This document shows positions 1 to 24,794 of a DNA stretch of 64,000 nt, one piece after another (positions within the stretch are counted from its first letter, which is position 1; each line of letters begins with the position of its first letter). Under the pieces are notes generated by a model. The model was not told the origin of the DNA. It searched no databases and saw only the letters and a list, made by a program, of their open reading frames with translations. Source of the stretch: Myoxocephalus aenaeus. Taxonomy: Eukaryota > Chordata > Actinopteri > Perciformes > Cottidae. Where the stretch lies: assembly GCA_038501785.1 (NCBI GenBank), contig JBAMJR010000195.1:995001-1059000 (forward strand), given 5' to 3'. The position numbers and the translations under genes were made by a program.

Positions 1-3000
1 ATGGCGATAGGTGGCTGCAGGAAAGCTGGAGAGGCAGCGATGGCAGGCAGAGACCAGGGGCTTTCTAACGGGAGAGGAGAAGGCCTGGCCACTCTGACAG
101 AAGAAGATACATCAGATTCCTGTCTGGATGCCTCTGCATCAAACACCTGCCAACAGGGGAGCAGTGCATGCATTGCTTCCTCCACATCCTCCTCTTGTCT
201 CGCTGAAAGACTGAAAAGAAGAGAATTTGTGTACGAACACGTGGAGCCGATGAAGATTATCACTGTGCGTACCTTTAAAACCCCAACCAGCTTCGTTGCC
301 AGGCAGAGCCGCATCCGCAACCCTAGTTTCTACAAGAGGGAGAATCGAGCTGTGGATACGAGCGACCTGGGGGTGATGCTAGAGGAGATGCCGGTGTGGG
401 AGGAAGTTCAGGTGAGAGAGAATCCTCCTCCTTAAAATCATTTAAATCCATCGCACCTCTTTTGATTAATGTTATGATAAAATGTCCTTGTTTTGGTCAT
501 ATTTCAATACCATGAGAATGGTGAGAGAGAACCAAAACATAAAGTCTTGAGCTGTCAACAAAGTGTTGGAATACGTTAAAATGCAGAGCAGAGTAATACT
601 TATCTGTGGCCACATCACTATGATGGACACAGATTAAATGTGCCTCATATCCCGGTGCACAACAAGCTGTTTGTGATGTTGTTGAGATACGAAGACAACT
701 TTTCATCTTTTCACATGCAACGATGAGTAGACAAACAGATGCTGCTTATTTTCTGACAAATAGTGAAACAAAATATTAATGTGATTAAGCTGTTATTCAA
801 AGAAATAATCAGATTAATCAATGATGGAAATATCAATTAGTTGCAGCCACATTTAAAATAGTACACCCTAATTTGCACTTGTTTTAAGAGAAAAAACACA
901 GACATTAAATGATTTCCTGAGAGGTATTCATGCCATAATGTTTAACTCTTGACTCTAATGGTTTTTGATGTGGCTCTCAGGCCTCTCTGCTGTGCTCGCT
1001 GGAGAAGGAGCAAAGGGGTCACCTCATTGCAGAGAGCAAATTCTCAGATGGTCTGTTACAAGATGAAGGCACACAGACCTACGACTTCTTGTCTGCTCCT
1101 TTCCGGAGAGAAACGTCGCTGGCTGACCTGACCGCTGCAAAACCGCTGGAGCTGCACCTACAGCTGCAGGTGGAGAGCGTCACCAGCCGGCACCACAAGG
1201 CCAGCTCTGCCTTCACCTTCCTATGTGGACACGCCTTCCAGCGCAGAGAATATGGCAAACATTATAAGTGGGGTTTCGTATTGTTGTTTGTAACGCCAAT
1301 TATCCTTTGAAATCCAATTATTGCCTGCATGGGGGATAATAAATCAAAGTCCAAAAATATTTAGTTTCTTCACAGTTTAAAAAAGTTGCTTTGTGTAAGA
1401 TATGGCCACATGCACCAAACAAATACTATACACATAAATATAGAAAAAAATATAAAACACATTAAATGTACAGTTATCCGGGAGCCAAACCTTCAGTTAG
1501 CGGAGCGCCACTAGTCCCCGGCAGTTTATAAAACAACATCAACACTGTAAACTCTTCACATTCTGTTGATAATATTAGTCAATGTTTTTAATGTTTTGCA
1601 CAAAATGTCTTACCAGATCTTACACCTTGCACCTTTAAGATTCAAGTAAGATATACAAAATATTCAAATATGAAATTAAGTTTTGTGTTTGAACTCATAC
1701 CAGTTCAGGTTAAGTACATACACGTAAATTATTTAAGTATTAGAGACTCATATTTCTATTCCCATCATTATGACTTTAATCTATTTTGTAAAAAGTAACT
1801 AGCTAATCGGATTTATTCTGATGCACTAACCGCCACATCTCTGCTGTTACAGTGAGATGAAAACTTCTGGTCAATTGTATGCTCTGGTTTGATGTTAAAT
1901 TGTTTTATTGAGACAAAGCAACACACGTGATCACATTTAATTTCCTAATAATAAATTCTCTCACATGCAGGAACATCCACAGTGACATCCAGATGGGTGT
2001 GAACGGATGGTTCGAGCAGAGGTGCCCCTTGGCGTACCTGGGCTGCACCTTCAGCCAGACGAGGCTGCAGCCCTCCACTCATGAAGCCACCGTCTCCTAC
2101 AAGTACGAGGAAACAGTGTATCTTTATTATTGTGTCGCACTGATTCACTTTTTTAATTTTTTTGTAGCACCTTTAAAACTATATTATGCCTAAGTGGACT
2201 AACTTTAAACTGGAATGATGAGGTACTTGTGTTCAGTTTCTTTATGTAGCTACTACAAAGGTTTTCCTGTTTTAAGTGAAACGCGAAACAAAGAAACTGT
2301 ATTCGCCTCACAGAATTATTTTTAATCAACTTCATTGAGAACTGACTTGTTTGAATCTCTTATCTTTATACAGGGGCTACACTTTCTTCAAGTGTCACCA
2401 TTAATGCTCTGTTAATCAATAAGATAAAGTACAGTAATGCAGGGTAGTACAAATCTAATGAACCTTTAAAGACCTAATTTTCAACTTTTCTTTCAGCGAG
2501 GACCTTGGCTGCTTTAGCCTACATCCCGCCATCCCTGTTTCCCTAAGTGAAGTTTCCCAGCCGTCCGGGGGCTCAGTAGACTCCTCCACCACTCAGAGCA
2601 GGAGAGAAGGTTGGGGAGGAGGAGGGGAGGACTCTCTGAGCTCGCTGCCCTACGAGGTGCTGTGCCACATGACCCGCTTCCTGGACAGTCTGTCTCTGTC
2701 CCAGCTGGCTCTGGTGTCCCAGCTGATGAGGCAGGTGTGCTCCTCTCTGCTGCAGGAGAGAGGGATGGTCACCCTCCGCTGGGAGAAGAAGACCTACTCA
2801 CATGGAGGAGCCAAGTGGAGGGTGAAGCACACGGTAAGTATGTCTGTGAGGATCATTTATGATTTTATCTCTACTGAATTAAAACATTATGAAGTTTGGA
2901 TTTATTGCAGGACTGTTGTATATTCGACTGCATTAGTTTTAGTTATGTGTACCTAATAAAGTGGAAACTGATTAGTAGTTAAAAGTTCCTCATTACATGA

Positions 3001-3792
3001 CATTACATTTCATTTAGCTGACGCTTTTATCCAAAGCGACTTACAATAAGTGCAATTCAACCATGAGTACAAACTCAGAACAACAAGAATCAAGAAAGTA
3101 CAATTTCTTCAATAAATTGAAACCACAAAGTGCTATCAGTAAGTGCCATTTAAGTGCTACTAAAGTGCTACTACGGCGCTACCTTCCTTATTCGAGGTGT
3201 AGTCGAAAAAGATGTGTTTTTAGTTTGCGACGGAAAATGTAGAGACTTTCTGCTGTCCTGATGTCAATGTCAGCCATCTAAATCATTTAAATGCTGATTA
3301 AGTTGATCCACAATCTAATGATGTCACCTAATTATAATACATTCCTTTTACTTTTGATATTTAAGCACATCTGATAATACTGTAGTAATTGTAAAACAAA
3401 ATCATATCGAGTACTGTCCTTTACTGCCTTGACTAACATTAAATATTTGATAGAATCCATTTCCAGCACCATTTTAGGAGAATATTGAGGGTAAATGACA
3501 ATATAGGATAGACTATTCAGATCTCTCTCTCTCTCTCTCTCTCTCGCCTGTCTCTTTTCTCTGACTTCAGGTTTGGCAGTTCAGCACTTTGTTCTCTCCA
3601 GTGGACGATTGGTGCTTCCAAAATGTCCCGTCCATGTCAGAGCACCTGAAGGTGTGTCCCTGCTATGAGAGAGAGTCCAGGACAGAGAAGATTCACCTGC
3701 CACACGTCAGAGAAGAAAAGGTCCAAACTAAGACAAGCTGTGAAGATCCCACTCTGGTGACTTTGTTCCAGCAGAAGAGGATCATGATGTAG
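1..3792 (+). CDS. fbxo40: F-box protein 40/30-type gene, 3' part (5 exons)
   Basis: This is the C-terminal 467 residues of an F-box protein of the FBXO40/FBXO30 type, substrate receptors of SCF ubiquitin ligases; FBXO40 is the muscle form. Exons read from splice sites and frame: 1-411, 981-1267, 1971-2117, 2497-2833 and 3571-3792, with phases 0, 2, 2 and 0 matching. Exons 2-3 carry the family segment that includes WFEQRCPLAYLGCTFSQ. Exon 4 holds the F-box, starting SLPYEVLCHMTRFLDSL. Exon 5 has the family tail FSTLFSPVDDW and SMSEHLKVCPCY. The N-terminal TRAF-type zinc-finger part lies left of the window, so the ATG at base 1 is not taken as the start. FBXO40 is preferred to FBXO30 because of the C-terminal tail, but the paralogue is not proven. 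A poly(A) signal AATAAA lies at 3857-3862. The gene is convergent with tlcd2. Confidence 0.85.
2993..3275. repeat. Dispersed teleost repeat in fbxo40 intron 4
   Basis: The stretch contains GCTTTTATCCAAAGCGACTT, a motif seen in very many copies across teleost genomes, followed by a GTGCTA-rich tract and a tail with GTAGAGACTTTCTGCTGTCC. It lies inside the intron between exons 4 and 5 of fbxo40. I recognise the repeat from its words but cannot assign it to a SINE or DNA-transposon class. The edges are approximate. Confidence 0.5.
3523..3545. repeat. (CT)n repeat before the last fbxo40 exon
   Basis: Twenty-odd bases of CT repeat end 26 bp upstream of the last fbxo40 exon (3571) and form part of a pyrimidine-rich 3' splice region. 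Confidence 0.8.
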
Positions 3793-3856
3793 TGTATGCT
3801 GCTTTAATTTGTTATTATAAAAACATGCAGTTAGTTGCATGTTGCCTCATTTCAAA

Positions 3857-3862
3857 ATAAAG
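3857..3862 (+). terminator. Poly(A) signal AATAAA of fbxo40
   Basis: First canonical AATAAA on the + strand, 65 bp after the fbxo40 stop codon. A second one lies near 4032. The tlcd2 poly(A) signal faces it on the other strand at 4235-4240. Confidence 0.5.
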
Positions 3863-4234
3863 GAGAACAATGCTCTTAAAAATACTAAAAACATGAGTGA
3901 AACCTGACTATTCAATACTATCTCAATACTTTATATAATTAAGAACAAATCAGGATCATCTACACATTTTAATGCTGTCACTAATTTTTATTGTAGACAC
4001 TAAATATAACTCTTTGGAATGACGTACCTTGAATAAATACTTGTGCGGTTGTACATAACAACTGAACTGAACGGACCATAGGATATTAATTAATCAGTGT
4101 TGCATAAAAAATGCAAATTATTTCATAGATAAACGTAGTTTAAGCAGAATATTGGAGCTGATGGCTGCTGTTGTGTGATAATCTTTTTGTCTAAACTCCC
4201 AAAAGACAATTGCTAACTTGTATTTCACCTTTAC

Positions 4235-4240
4235 TTTATT
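4235..4240 (-). terminator. Poly(A) signal AATAAA of tlcd2
   Basis: AATAAA on the - strand about 95 bp beyond the tlcd2 stop at 4336-4338. It places the tlcd2 3' end within a few hundred bases of the fbxo40 3' end (convergent pair). Confidence 0.5.
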
Positions 4241-4335
4241 GACACACATTAAAAGTTACAAGCAAACACTATACATTACAGTAGTCCTCAGGTCCTTGAA
4301 CAACTGCTAGACTTGAGCAATGGAGTACATTTTGA

Positions 4336-7480
<3,145 letters not shown>

Positions 7481-9633
7481 TACTTGTTTTTTTACCAGAG
7501 AAGACTGCCTGAGATCACTTCAAACCCCATGTGCTCCTCTGTTCAGGGCACATTTCAGGTCAGATACACTTTGAGAAATGAGAGAAACTAACTGCTAAAG
7601 TCTCTTCAGCACTCAATCACTGCCCTTTAACACACGATCCTACCCTCACTTGAACTGACAAACTGATTACTGACAACAGGTTAAGGGTCACAGTGACATG
7701 ATAACATGACACCATGGTACGATTCCACTCCTGTCAAAGAAACTGTTCAATTGTTCCCACAGCATATATATGTATATATATAGTATATATATTTCATTAA
7801 CTGTTGTTTAACCCGGCTAAAAATAAGCTTTCCACATCTCAAAATGATGACAATAAGAAAGAGGTGTCCAGTCGTAAAGACTACAACCCAAAGCAATATG
7901 TGTTCATATTCAGGGAACAAATGGAGTAAACAGCCACAGATGGCAACAAGTGGAAAGTGAGGCAATATAGTTAACAGTCAGACAAAAAACATTTGGCTCA
8001 GGTTTGCCCTGGACCAGCCCCGAAATATGCTGCTCTAGGCCTAGACTGCCTGAGGACATCCTAGGATACACTGAGCTCCTCTCTGCTCTTCCCTCTCTCC
8101 TTCTGTATGAATTCATGTCCCATTAATGCACATTACTAACTCTACTTCTTCCCCGGAGTCTTTGTGCTTTCTTGCCTCACAGGTTTCTTGTCATTAACTG
8201 CTACCCCATAATGTGCAATAATGATTAGTTCAAATGTGCCATACTCTCCCATTAATACTGCATTTCGAGAAATATTACAGACTTAATAGATCCCATTTCT
8301 CAATTTTGTTTTCACTTATTTACATCGTGCATGTTTAATGCACATAATTAACATATTTCTTATATTTCTCATTCCTTATGTCTTATTTTTATTATTGACT
8401 TTTAGTCCATTATTTTAATTTTCTTATATTTCTTTATACTGACAACTTTGGTCACTTTAGTTACTTTTCAGATTCAGATACTAATAGACTACACAATATA
8501 ATTAACAAATATTTCATGATGTCTTGTTATAAGTTTAGACTTAATTGATCTCTGTGAGAAAATTCACAAGCTACTCAGCAGTATATAAAGTAATTTAAAT
8601 AAGTTTGACTTTTCCCTGCAACACTATAGTGATGTTAACATTAATGCGCCAATTATTATAATCCAATTATATAGAATACATTATTGCCCACTTTGTATAG
8701 TGAGTACTTTTACATGGTAAAAAGTAAAAGATATGAGTCGCTATACTTCTTCCACCACCTATTCGCCCACTGCTCCTTTAAATCCAGATTGAAGACTTTT
8801 CTGTTTGCTGTTGCCTTTAATTGAACCAGATTCAAGGATATTAATCAATTTCTGCATCTCACTACTGCATTTTATTTCTTAAACTGCACTGCAACTTGTA
8901 TTCTATTTTTTGCTTCTTGACTGTTTTTGATGTTTTAATGAATGTTCTTAATTGTTTTTAAATATTGTTTTCTCTGCATTATGTTTTGATGCTTTTAATG
9001 GTTTTATGTGAAGCACTTTGAATCGCCTTGTTGTTGAAATGTGCTATACAAATAAACTTGCCTTGCCTTGCTGAACTACTGCCATGTTTCTAGCGTTTGA
9101 TAATGGACTGATTTAAAACCCTTGGGCTTTGCAGTGATGAATCTTGAAACTTGAAACGATGTGTGGATGGTAGTTGGCCTAAATCCGGATTTGTAAGTTG
9201 TGCTTTGTCGCCTGTCCATTCAGAGTCGCCTGCTGCTGCCTCGTCAGCCGTTCTCTATGCCGCCGTTGTGAAACACAAAGGACCCCCTTCGCCTTTCTCT
9301 GGAACAAAACCGCTGCTGAACATGAACACTGACATCACTGTTCATTCACCGGAGTCTCAAAAGTAAACTTTTTGGTTGATTTTTGCTCGTCTTATCTAAC
9401 TCCACAAAAACGTCCACTTTTTCACATTGTCTCCCAGGATCAAGGGATGAGGATTGGGGATGGACCGGTTGCCGTGGATACGTGCTCTTATCCCAACATT
9501 GAGCTGATGAGTCGAAAACAAACGGGGGACCCTGGACTGCTGAATAACTTCTCTCAACGGAGCATCTGACAAGCTTTGAATGTTTCTGGAGGTTTTGTGC
9601 ACATCTTTGTGGTGTTACAACTGAATCACTAAC
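7481..9633. other. Intergenic region between divergent tlcd2 and aifm4
   Basis: This stretch separates the tlcd2 start (- strand) from the aifm4 start (+ strand), so it must hold both promoters. It is AT-rich with no CpG-dense block that I can see. It has a short TATA-type repeat around 7764-7795 and a retroelement tail at 8760-9071. Open frames at 9151-9569 show no family I recognise and may be 5' untranslated sequence. Confidence 0.6.
8760..9071 (+). mobile_element. Probable LINE 3' tail (non-LTR retroelement)
   Basis: The segment has the common teleost retroelement end: GAAGCACTTTGAATCGCC, then GTGCTATACAAATAAACTTG, closing in short CTTGC repeats (TTGCCTTGCCTTGC). Upstream text such as CTCCTTTAAATCCAGATTGAAG belongs to the same repeat class. 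It is 5' truncated and non-coding. I call it LINE-like from the tail form; the family name is not certain. Confidence 0.55.
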
Positions 9634-19152
<9,519 letters not shown>

Positions 19153-21450
19153 CATGCAGCCAGAACGCCATTCGTCTGTCTCTTCGTCACCACCTCTCTC
19201 ACTGAGGACAGAGTTTGGAGAGCTGGATTATAGTGTTTGATTCAGAAGAGACGGACTTCACACAGTCACACAGTGAAATGTATATTTACACAGTTGAAGC
19301 ATTAGATTTAAACTGTGCGTCATACACTCAGTGTTCATGCGAGGGGGGCTCCACCATGCAAACAACAGATACCTCAGACAGATGCAGCTTTTGGGACTTC
19401 TTTTATAATCTTGATTTTTTTCTTCTTCTTTCTATTATTTCATTTCATGGCTTTATGTCTTAAGGGATATTTCAGTGACAGTCCAGATACATGATGCTTC
19501 AGTATATGTTCTCAACTGTTCATCTTTAAAAGGCGGTGTACAATGCCTGGGGCTGCTGGAAAAACACAAGTGGCCTTAATGCCCACTGCGGCCATGTACG
19601 TGGTCCGGTCGGTGAGTCGGAGGGGGGATTATGAGAACAGAGGGTGAGTGCTCAGCTCTTTGAAGCAGAGATGCTGAAATAGGCAACGTAACAAAACACA
19701 CCAAAAGGGAACAATAGGCCTTCGACAAACAGCACACAAATGCAGTGTGACAAAACCCTCACAAAAGAAATGCTGCGTTTTTCTCTCTTACCCCCCTCTG
19801 TCTCTGTGCCGGTCTATCGCTGTCTTTACTTCACACCTCCACATGTACTTTGAGCTTCACTCTCCCTTCCTGTCAACAGCATACAGCGTCCCTCGGTTCA
19901 CTATATCCAGGATGCAGACTTTTTAAGGCCAGTACCGGTCATCATTTTGTACGTAAAAATCATAAATCATGAATTATTTAGTTTTTTTTATAGCAGCATT
20001 TAGATCATCTACATCATAATATAATCCATGTTCTGGATAATGAATTCAGAAGTCAGTAATGGAAACAAATGTTTTGGCCAATTGAACAAATTCAGTACCT
20101 TTAAGTTCTTCAACAAATTCATGCAGAGAATTGTATTAAAAAACAACATTGATAAATGTACATTGTGTCTGGTATAAATTGTCATACATGTTGCCTTCCA
20201 CTCTTGAAGCTAAATGTAAAATATTTTTCATCTCTCCGTTCATGTCCCTCACAGTAGGGCACACTGTCTGCCCTAATATTCCTACAGACTCATCTCTTGG
20301 AGTATTGCATTTTACAGCAACATACTGTTATACTTTACACCCACACACATTGTTACAATAAGTTATAGAGCATATTTTGTGTATCAGCTTTATTCTCTAA
20401 AGGATTTAAAGTGAAAGATGTTCTTTGCCTCTCAGTCAGTGCTCTCAGTCTTCTGTCTTTGTTATCAATGCAAAGTGAACCCTGATGCCCAGGGAGAAAT
20501 AACAGGGATGTAATTGTCATTTAAACATTTTTGTCTATTTTGTTTGAATTTGTTCATGCATTAAAGAAATCTCAGGGCACAATAGTACCGTCTCTTTTTG
20601 CATTCATTAACTTATCAGTGTTGGAGCATATTTACTCAAGCTGGACACGTGATATTTCTGCCATCTATCACCCAGCTTTTCAAAGATTTACCCTTTTAAA
20701 GTGTCTTTTTGCCTTTTGTAGTGAACAGTATGGAGCAACAAGACATAAGTAGAATGAGAGAGGGGTAACACCATGGATGGATTTACGACTTTGCACCTTA
20801 GATCACTGGTACAGCAGGTCAACCAATGTGCTTAGTTTGAGCTTTTGAGCAGCAGTTCCATTTCAATCAGAATAAACTCCACACCCACTCTGGTGGATGG
20901 CTCATAAAAAAAGAAAAACTGCTTTCCTATATTTTGAAGATCTTACATTATAGGGGTGAGAAATATATCATGCGACCCTTAACCACTTCACCCTCCTCTT
21001 CCTCACAGATGCAGATGTGAAGGGGGTTCAGTGATCCTGAATGGGTTTCACACCTGGAAGATCTACTTTGGGTCTTTTCTGGAAGTGTTACATAATTTAG
21101 AGTCAGATGATAAACTGTGCAAACCCTTTATTAAGTTTTACTATGTCTATTGACCATGCAGGAGCAGGTCCTGTCCTCCATGGACAGTCGAGACACTGTG
21201 GATGTGTCGAGTGCTTTTAAGGCTATTGAATAGGCAACATGCTGGATTTCTCTTCAGTGCAACCCCTTAACGGCACCTAAAGATCTTCACTCTGTGGCTC
21301 ACTGTTGCTAAATCCGTTTTAAACTGTCCATTAATAAAGCCTGAGATGGTCAGCACAAGACTCACTTGCATCTTTAATTCAGTCTGTGCTCAAATGCAGT
21401 GATGACTCCTGCTGGTCAGTTTCAGTCAAAGCCTTTTCCTCTTTGCTCTC
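19153..21450. other. 3' flank of aifm4, convergent with liat1
   Basis: This holds the aifm4 3' untranslated region and possibly that of liat1. Candidate + strand poly(A) signals are AATAAA near 20870 and near 21332. A possible liat1 signal (ATTAAA on the - strand) lies near 21372. A short open stretch at 19555-19610 followed by gtgagt has no recognisable homology and is not called as an exon. Confidence 0.5.
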
Positions 21451-21820
21451 TTAAGGAACAGTCTGTCTCAAGGCAGCCTGGGTTTCCTTTAACAGAGCGT
21501 CTCTGTGTGCATTGTAACGCTGCCGCCTGTTGGCCCTGTACAGCTCCAGCCTCTTCTCCTCATCCTGGGGGTCCTCCAGCACTCCCTCCCACCTCAGGCT
21601 CTCCCTGGCCTGGGCGCTGAGCAGACCAATGCCATTGGTTTTGTTTGCAGCTGTCAGCAGGGCTGGTGAATCCTTGGGGTGTTTTTTACTCCTCCGGCCG
21701 CTGCCAGCAAGTCGTTCCCTGTTCTTTTGACTGGACGCTCGGAGCTCGGGCAGCTGGCATCGAGGCTGGGACACGGCCGAGGTCTCAGGGGGCAAAGATA
21801 CAGCCTGAGGTTTCTCTGTA

Positions 21821-21860
<40 letters not shown>

Positions 21861-22215
21861 GAGGAACAAAAACATGTAGGGTCATGCTCACTGCCAAACA
21901 AAGCTCAGGGTTTAGATTACTAATGACTCCCTCTGGAGCTGGAAGGTTGGTGGCTTGGTTTACAGTGATGAGCTGTAATAAGCCAGTGTGGGGAAGCGAC
22001 ACTGGGGGCCTGTTCTCTGTTGACCTATTCAACCCAAGAGCATCCACTACACCACCACACAGTCCTTGGTTCAGTCTGTGCTCCTCAAGTCTGTAGTATG
22101 ACTTTGAATTATAAATGCCTGAAGGTTTTTCATTATGTGTATTAATATATATTTCATGGTCTGCTTTTAGAGAATCTGCGTTATTAAAGAATGTGGCACA
22201 ATAATTACATTGTAC

Positions 22216-22277
<62 letters not shown>

Positions 22278-23326
22278 CTTTTACAGACCATTACACTGTC
22301 CTGTTAAAGGCAATAAGAAAAGAGTTACTCATAGTGACAAACCCAGATAAATATGTATCACCCGGCTTTACACTTATTGTTTTAGCTTGTTTTTGGTTTT
22401 CTGGCTTCTCTTTACTCTTTTGTTTCACTCTCAATGCTCTTATAGTTTTATAAAATCGTGGATTTTTACATAAAATATCATATGAATTGTTGTTTGAGAC
22501 TATGTTGAAATATGAATGAAAATGTGTCAATTAAGTGCTATTTAGGACAGCAACTATAGGCTGATTATTATTTTCATTATTGATATTGATCTGTTTATTT
22601 CTTGATCAATCAATGAACCTGTCAGAAAATAATGTAGAATGCCAAACACAAGTTCAGTTTCAACAGTCAAAAATAATTAATCAATCACATTGACAGAACA
22701 TTACATACATACATTAATAAATGAATCACTAATAATTTCAGTATCTCAAAATAGTTTTTTAAAACTTTTCACCGGTGGTAACCTTTGGAGTATCCATGTT
22801 ATGCTTGTTTAAGACTTCTTCATTACTTTTGAGGGGAACACATTGTGCTTCTTTCTCTACTTCATCTGTTTGACAGCTGTAGTTTCTGGTTTTATTAAAT
22901 TGAACATCGGTTATAAAATATGATGCTTTGTTACAGATAAACTACCCAACTGTGACTAAAGAATTAGCTCCACCTCCACCACATACAACATCAGTGATCA
23001 GTAAAGCATTAGCAATAATAAAGCAGTAAAACAATGTTACATTGACTATGGCCCTTTTCCTAAACAATTAATATTTTTACTTTAGAAAGTATATATAATA
23101 TAATTAGATTGAAAATGCTTTCATATTTCATTTTGAATGCAGGAATTTTACTTGTAATTTGTTATTTTCTATAGGTGTAGTACTTCTTCTTCTTCCAACA
23201 CGATCAACTGGGTTTACCTGTATTTTCTGTGGTGGAAGCAGTTACTTTCTTCTTTTTCTTCTTCTTGTTCTTCTTTGTGTTGCCAGAGCTCCTGGGTGGC
23301 TGCAGCAGCTGTTTGTCTTCCGGCAT
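21451..23326 (-). CDS. liat1: LIAT1-like protein (ligand of ATE1), two exons
   Basis: Exon 1 (23326-23218) starts MPEDKQLLQPP and carries a lysine run (KKNKKKKKKK). Exon 2 (21815-21451) encodes a serine/proline-rich linker and a conserved C-terminal block with ESLRWEGVLEDPQDEEKRLE and YRANRRQRYNAHRDA. The phase 1 junction joins in frame and gives 157 residues. A poly-lysine N-terminal part plus this LRW..L.DP...E..R...Y..NRR.RY block is what I recall of LIAT1 (human C17orf97), a disordered protein that binds the arginyltransferase ATE1. The function is by family only. The 3' splice site of exon 2 is preceded by 39 consecutive C on the coding strand. The gene is convergent with aifm4. Confidence 0.65.
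21821..21859. repeat. G39 homopolymer (C39 in liat1 sense)
   Basis: Thirty-nine G on the + strand. In the liat1 transcript it is a C tract followed at once by TACAG and exon 2, so it serves as the polypyrimidine tract. Confidence 0.95.
22217..22275. repeat. (ATT)n microsatellite in the liat1 intron
   Basis: About 19 ATT units in the single intron of the liat1-like gene. Confidence 0.95.
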
Positions 23327-23863
23327 GATGGAGTCTGGACACGCAGAGCTGAGGATGCTCAACAAGTTCACCGAATCTGAGAACGATTGTGCCGAAAGAT
23401 AAAAGGCTTCTCAGATAAATGGAAGACCATTAACGTGAGACACATACGGTATATTTTAAGATTATTGTGTGAACTTCAAAAACAAATGTAACGCGAAGCA
23501 AACGCTGAGCACAGAGAGCTGGAAACGTGTGAAGCAGCTTTAGTCCCGTGGTATGAAATACGTGTGTAAGTTGCGCAGCAAGGCTGAAGAAAGGGGACAA
23601 ATGCCGAGATGCTGCATCGCTAACTACAGATGGTTAACGTACATCTCCACCCTCGGCTACAGTATGTCGATTTTGTTCCGGGACACGCATCTCCACGATC
23701 ACGTGTCGCTGCTTGCGACGCGTCTCCATGGCAACAGGACACACCTTCTCAAAAAGGACACGTGTGTATGCAAACGTTTTGCATGTCCTGGTTGATTTCA
23801 GACAAAACCATTGTCTCTCTTCGTTAATTTAAGATGTAATGTTTAGAAACGGATAAAAGAAAA

Positions 23864-23901
23864 AAAGATATCACGTTAAAAAATGTTAACGTGATATCTT
23901 T
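23864..23901. repeat. Perfect 16-bp inverted repeat with 6-nt loop
   Basis: The arms are AAAGATATCACGTTAA and its exact complement, separated by AAAATG. A third copy of CACGTTAA follows near 23913. It lies between liat1 and the tRNA gene. Confidence 0.9.
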
Positions 23902-24058
23902 AACGTTAGAAAATCACGTTAAAAAAAACCAACAGAAACGGCTATGACAGAAGTGGACTTGAGGAATTGCGAAACAGCCTAATGTTTGAATATCATAACA
24001 GCCAGCATCCTTTGAGATTTTATAATATATCTCTCCACCCGATGGCGGAGCAAACGAT

Positions 24059-24130
24059 TGATCCCGACGTGATTTGAACACGCAACCTTCTGATCTGGAG
24101 TCAGACGCGCTACCGTTGCGCCACGAGATC
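24059..24130 (-). tRNA. tRNA-Trp (anticodon CCA)
   Basis: The - strand reads as a full 72-nt tRNA. The acceptor stem is GATCTCG paired with CGGGATC (one T-G pair) and the discriminator base is A. The A box is in TGGCGCAACGGTAGCGCG, the anticodon loop GACTCCAGATC gives CCA, and the B box is GTTCAAATC. No CCA is encoded at the 3' end, as expected for a eukaryotic nuclear gene. There is no intron. The first clear T-run downstream on its strand is about 130 bp away, near 23922-23929. Confidence 0.95.
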
Positions 24131-24656
24131 CTATATTACGTCACTCAAATAAGACATGGATATATAAGGGCTGAAAAACAAAGAACATAGCGCTAAACAA
24201 AGATAGGTAAGCATAAAAACCATGAACCATAATGTAGCTCTATACAGCACAACATTTGGCGCCGCTATGGAACATCTAATGATATAATAAGTGTGTAAGT
24301 CTTCCAAATGAGCACACAGCATCACTGAGTTGCAGTAACTCATAGTAATTAAATCGATATTGTCATTAATCACAGGCTTACCTTAGTTCTGGATTTATTA
24401 TAATCCAATTGGATCTTACATTTCTACACAATGTGGTCCATTATGTCTTTCCCTTTTGTAATTTGGAGTCTAAAACGGATGGCTGTGAGTTCCCCTCCCT
24501 TCTCATCCTTTGTCTTTCCTATAAATGTTTGTTATCTATACTTTTTGGCTGTCTAGTTATAGTGAGCTTGATCTTTGGTTGGTCATCAGTAACTGGGGAT
24601 AAATAACAAGTGATGTTTAGGTCCCCCACTTCCGGGACAACTCAACAGACACTGAA

Positions 24657-24668
24657 GCCCTCTAGTGG
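24657..24668 (-). promoter_or_regulatory. CTCF-like motif (imperfect)
   Basis: The - strand reads CCACTAGAGGGC, which matches the core of the vertebrate CTCF motif, but the following bases (TT) depart from it. Motif match only. Confidence 0.35.
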
Positions 24669-24794
24669 GCACCAAACAAACTCCACCCATCTGAACTGAA
24701 CATTTCCACTGCACGCTTCCTGTCCACAGTGACACGATATCTCAATACAAGCAAGCACACATGATCATCAAATTAAACCAGAGAAGTGTGAGAG

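Noticed and set aside
19515..19960. Two short open pieces with splice-like ends downstream of aifm4
   Set aside because: Neither piece (around 19555-19610 and 19881-19935) has recognisable homology, and they do not extend the aifm4 frame, which already ends in a good stop.
21654..21879. Proline-rich and glycine-rich frames across the G-run
   Set aside because: They arise from the C39/G39 homopolymer, which is intronic in the liat1 model.
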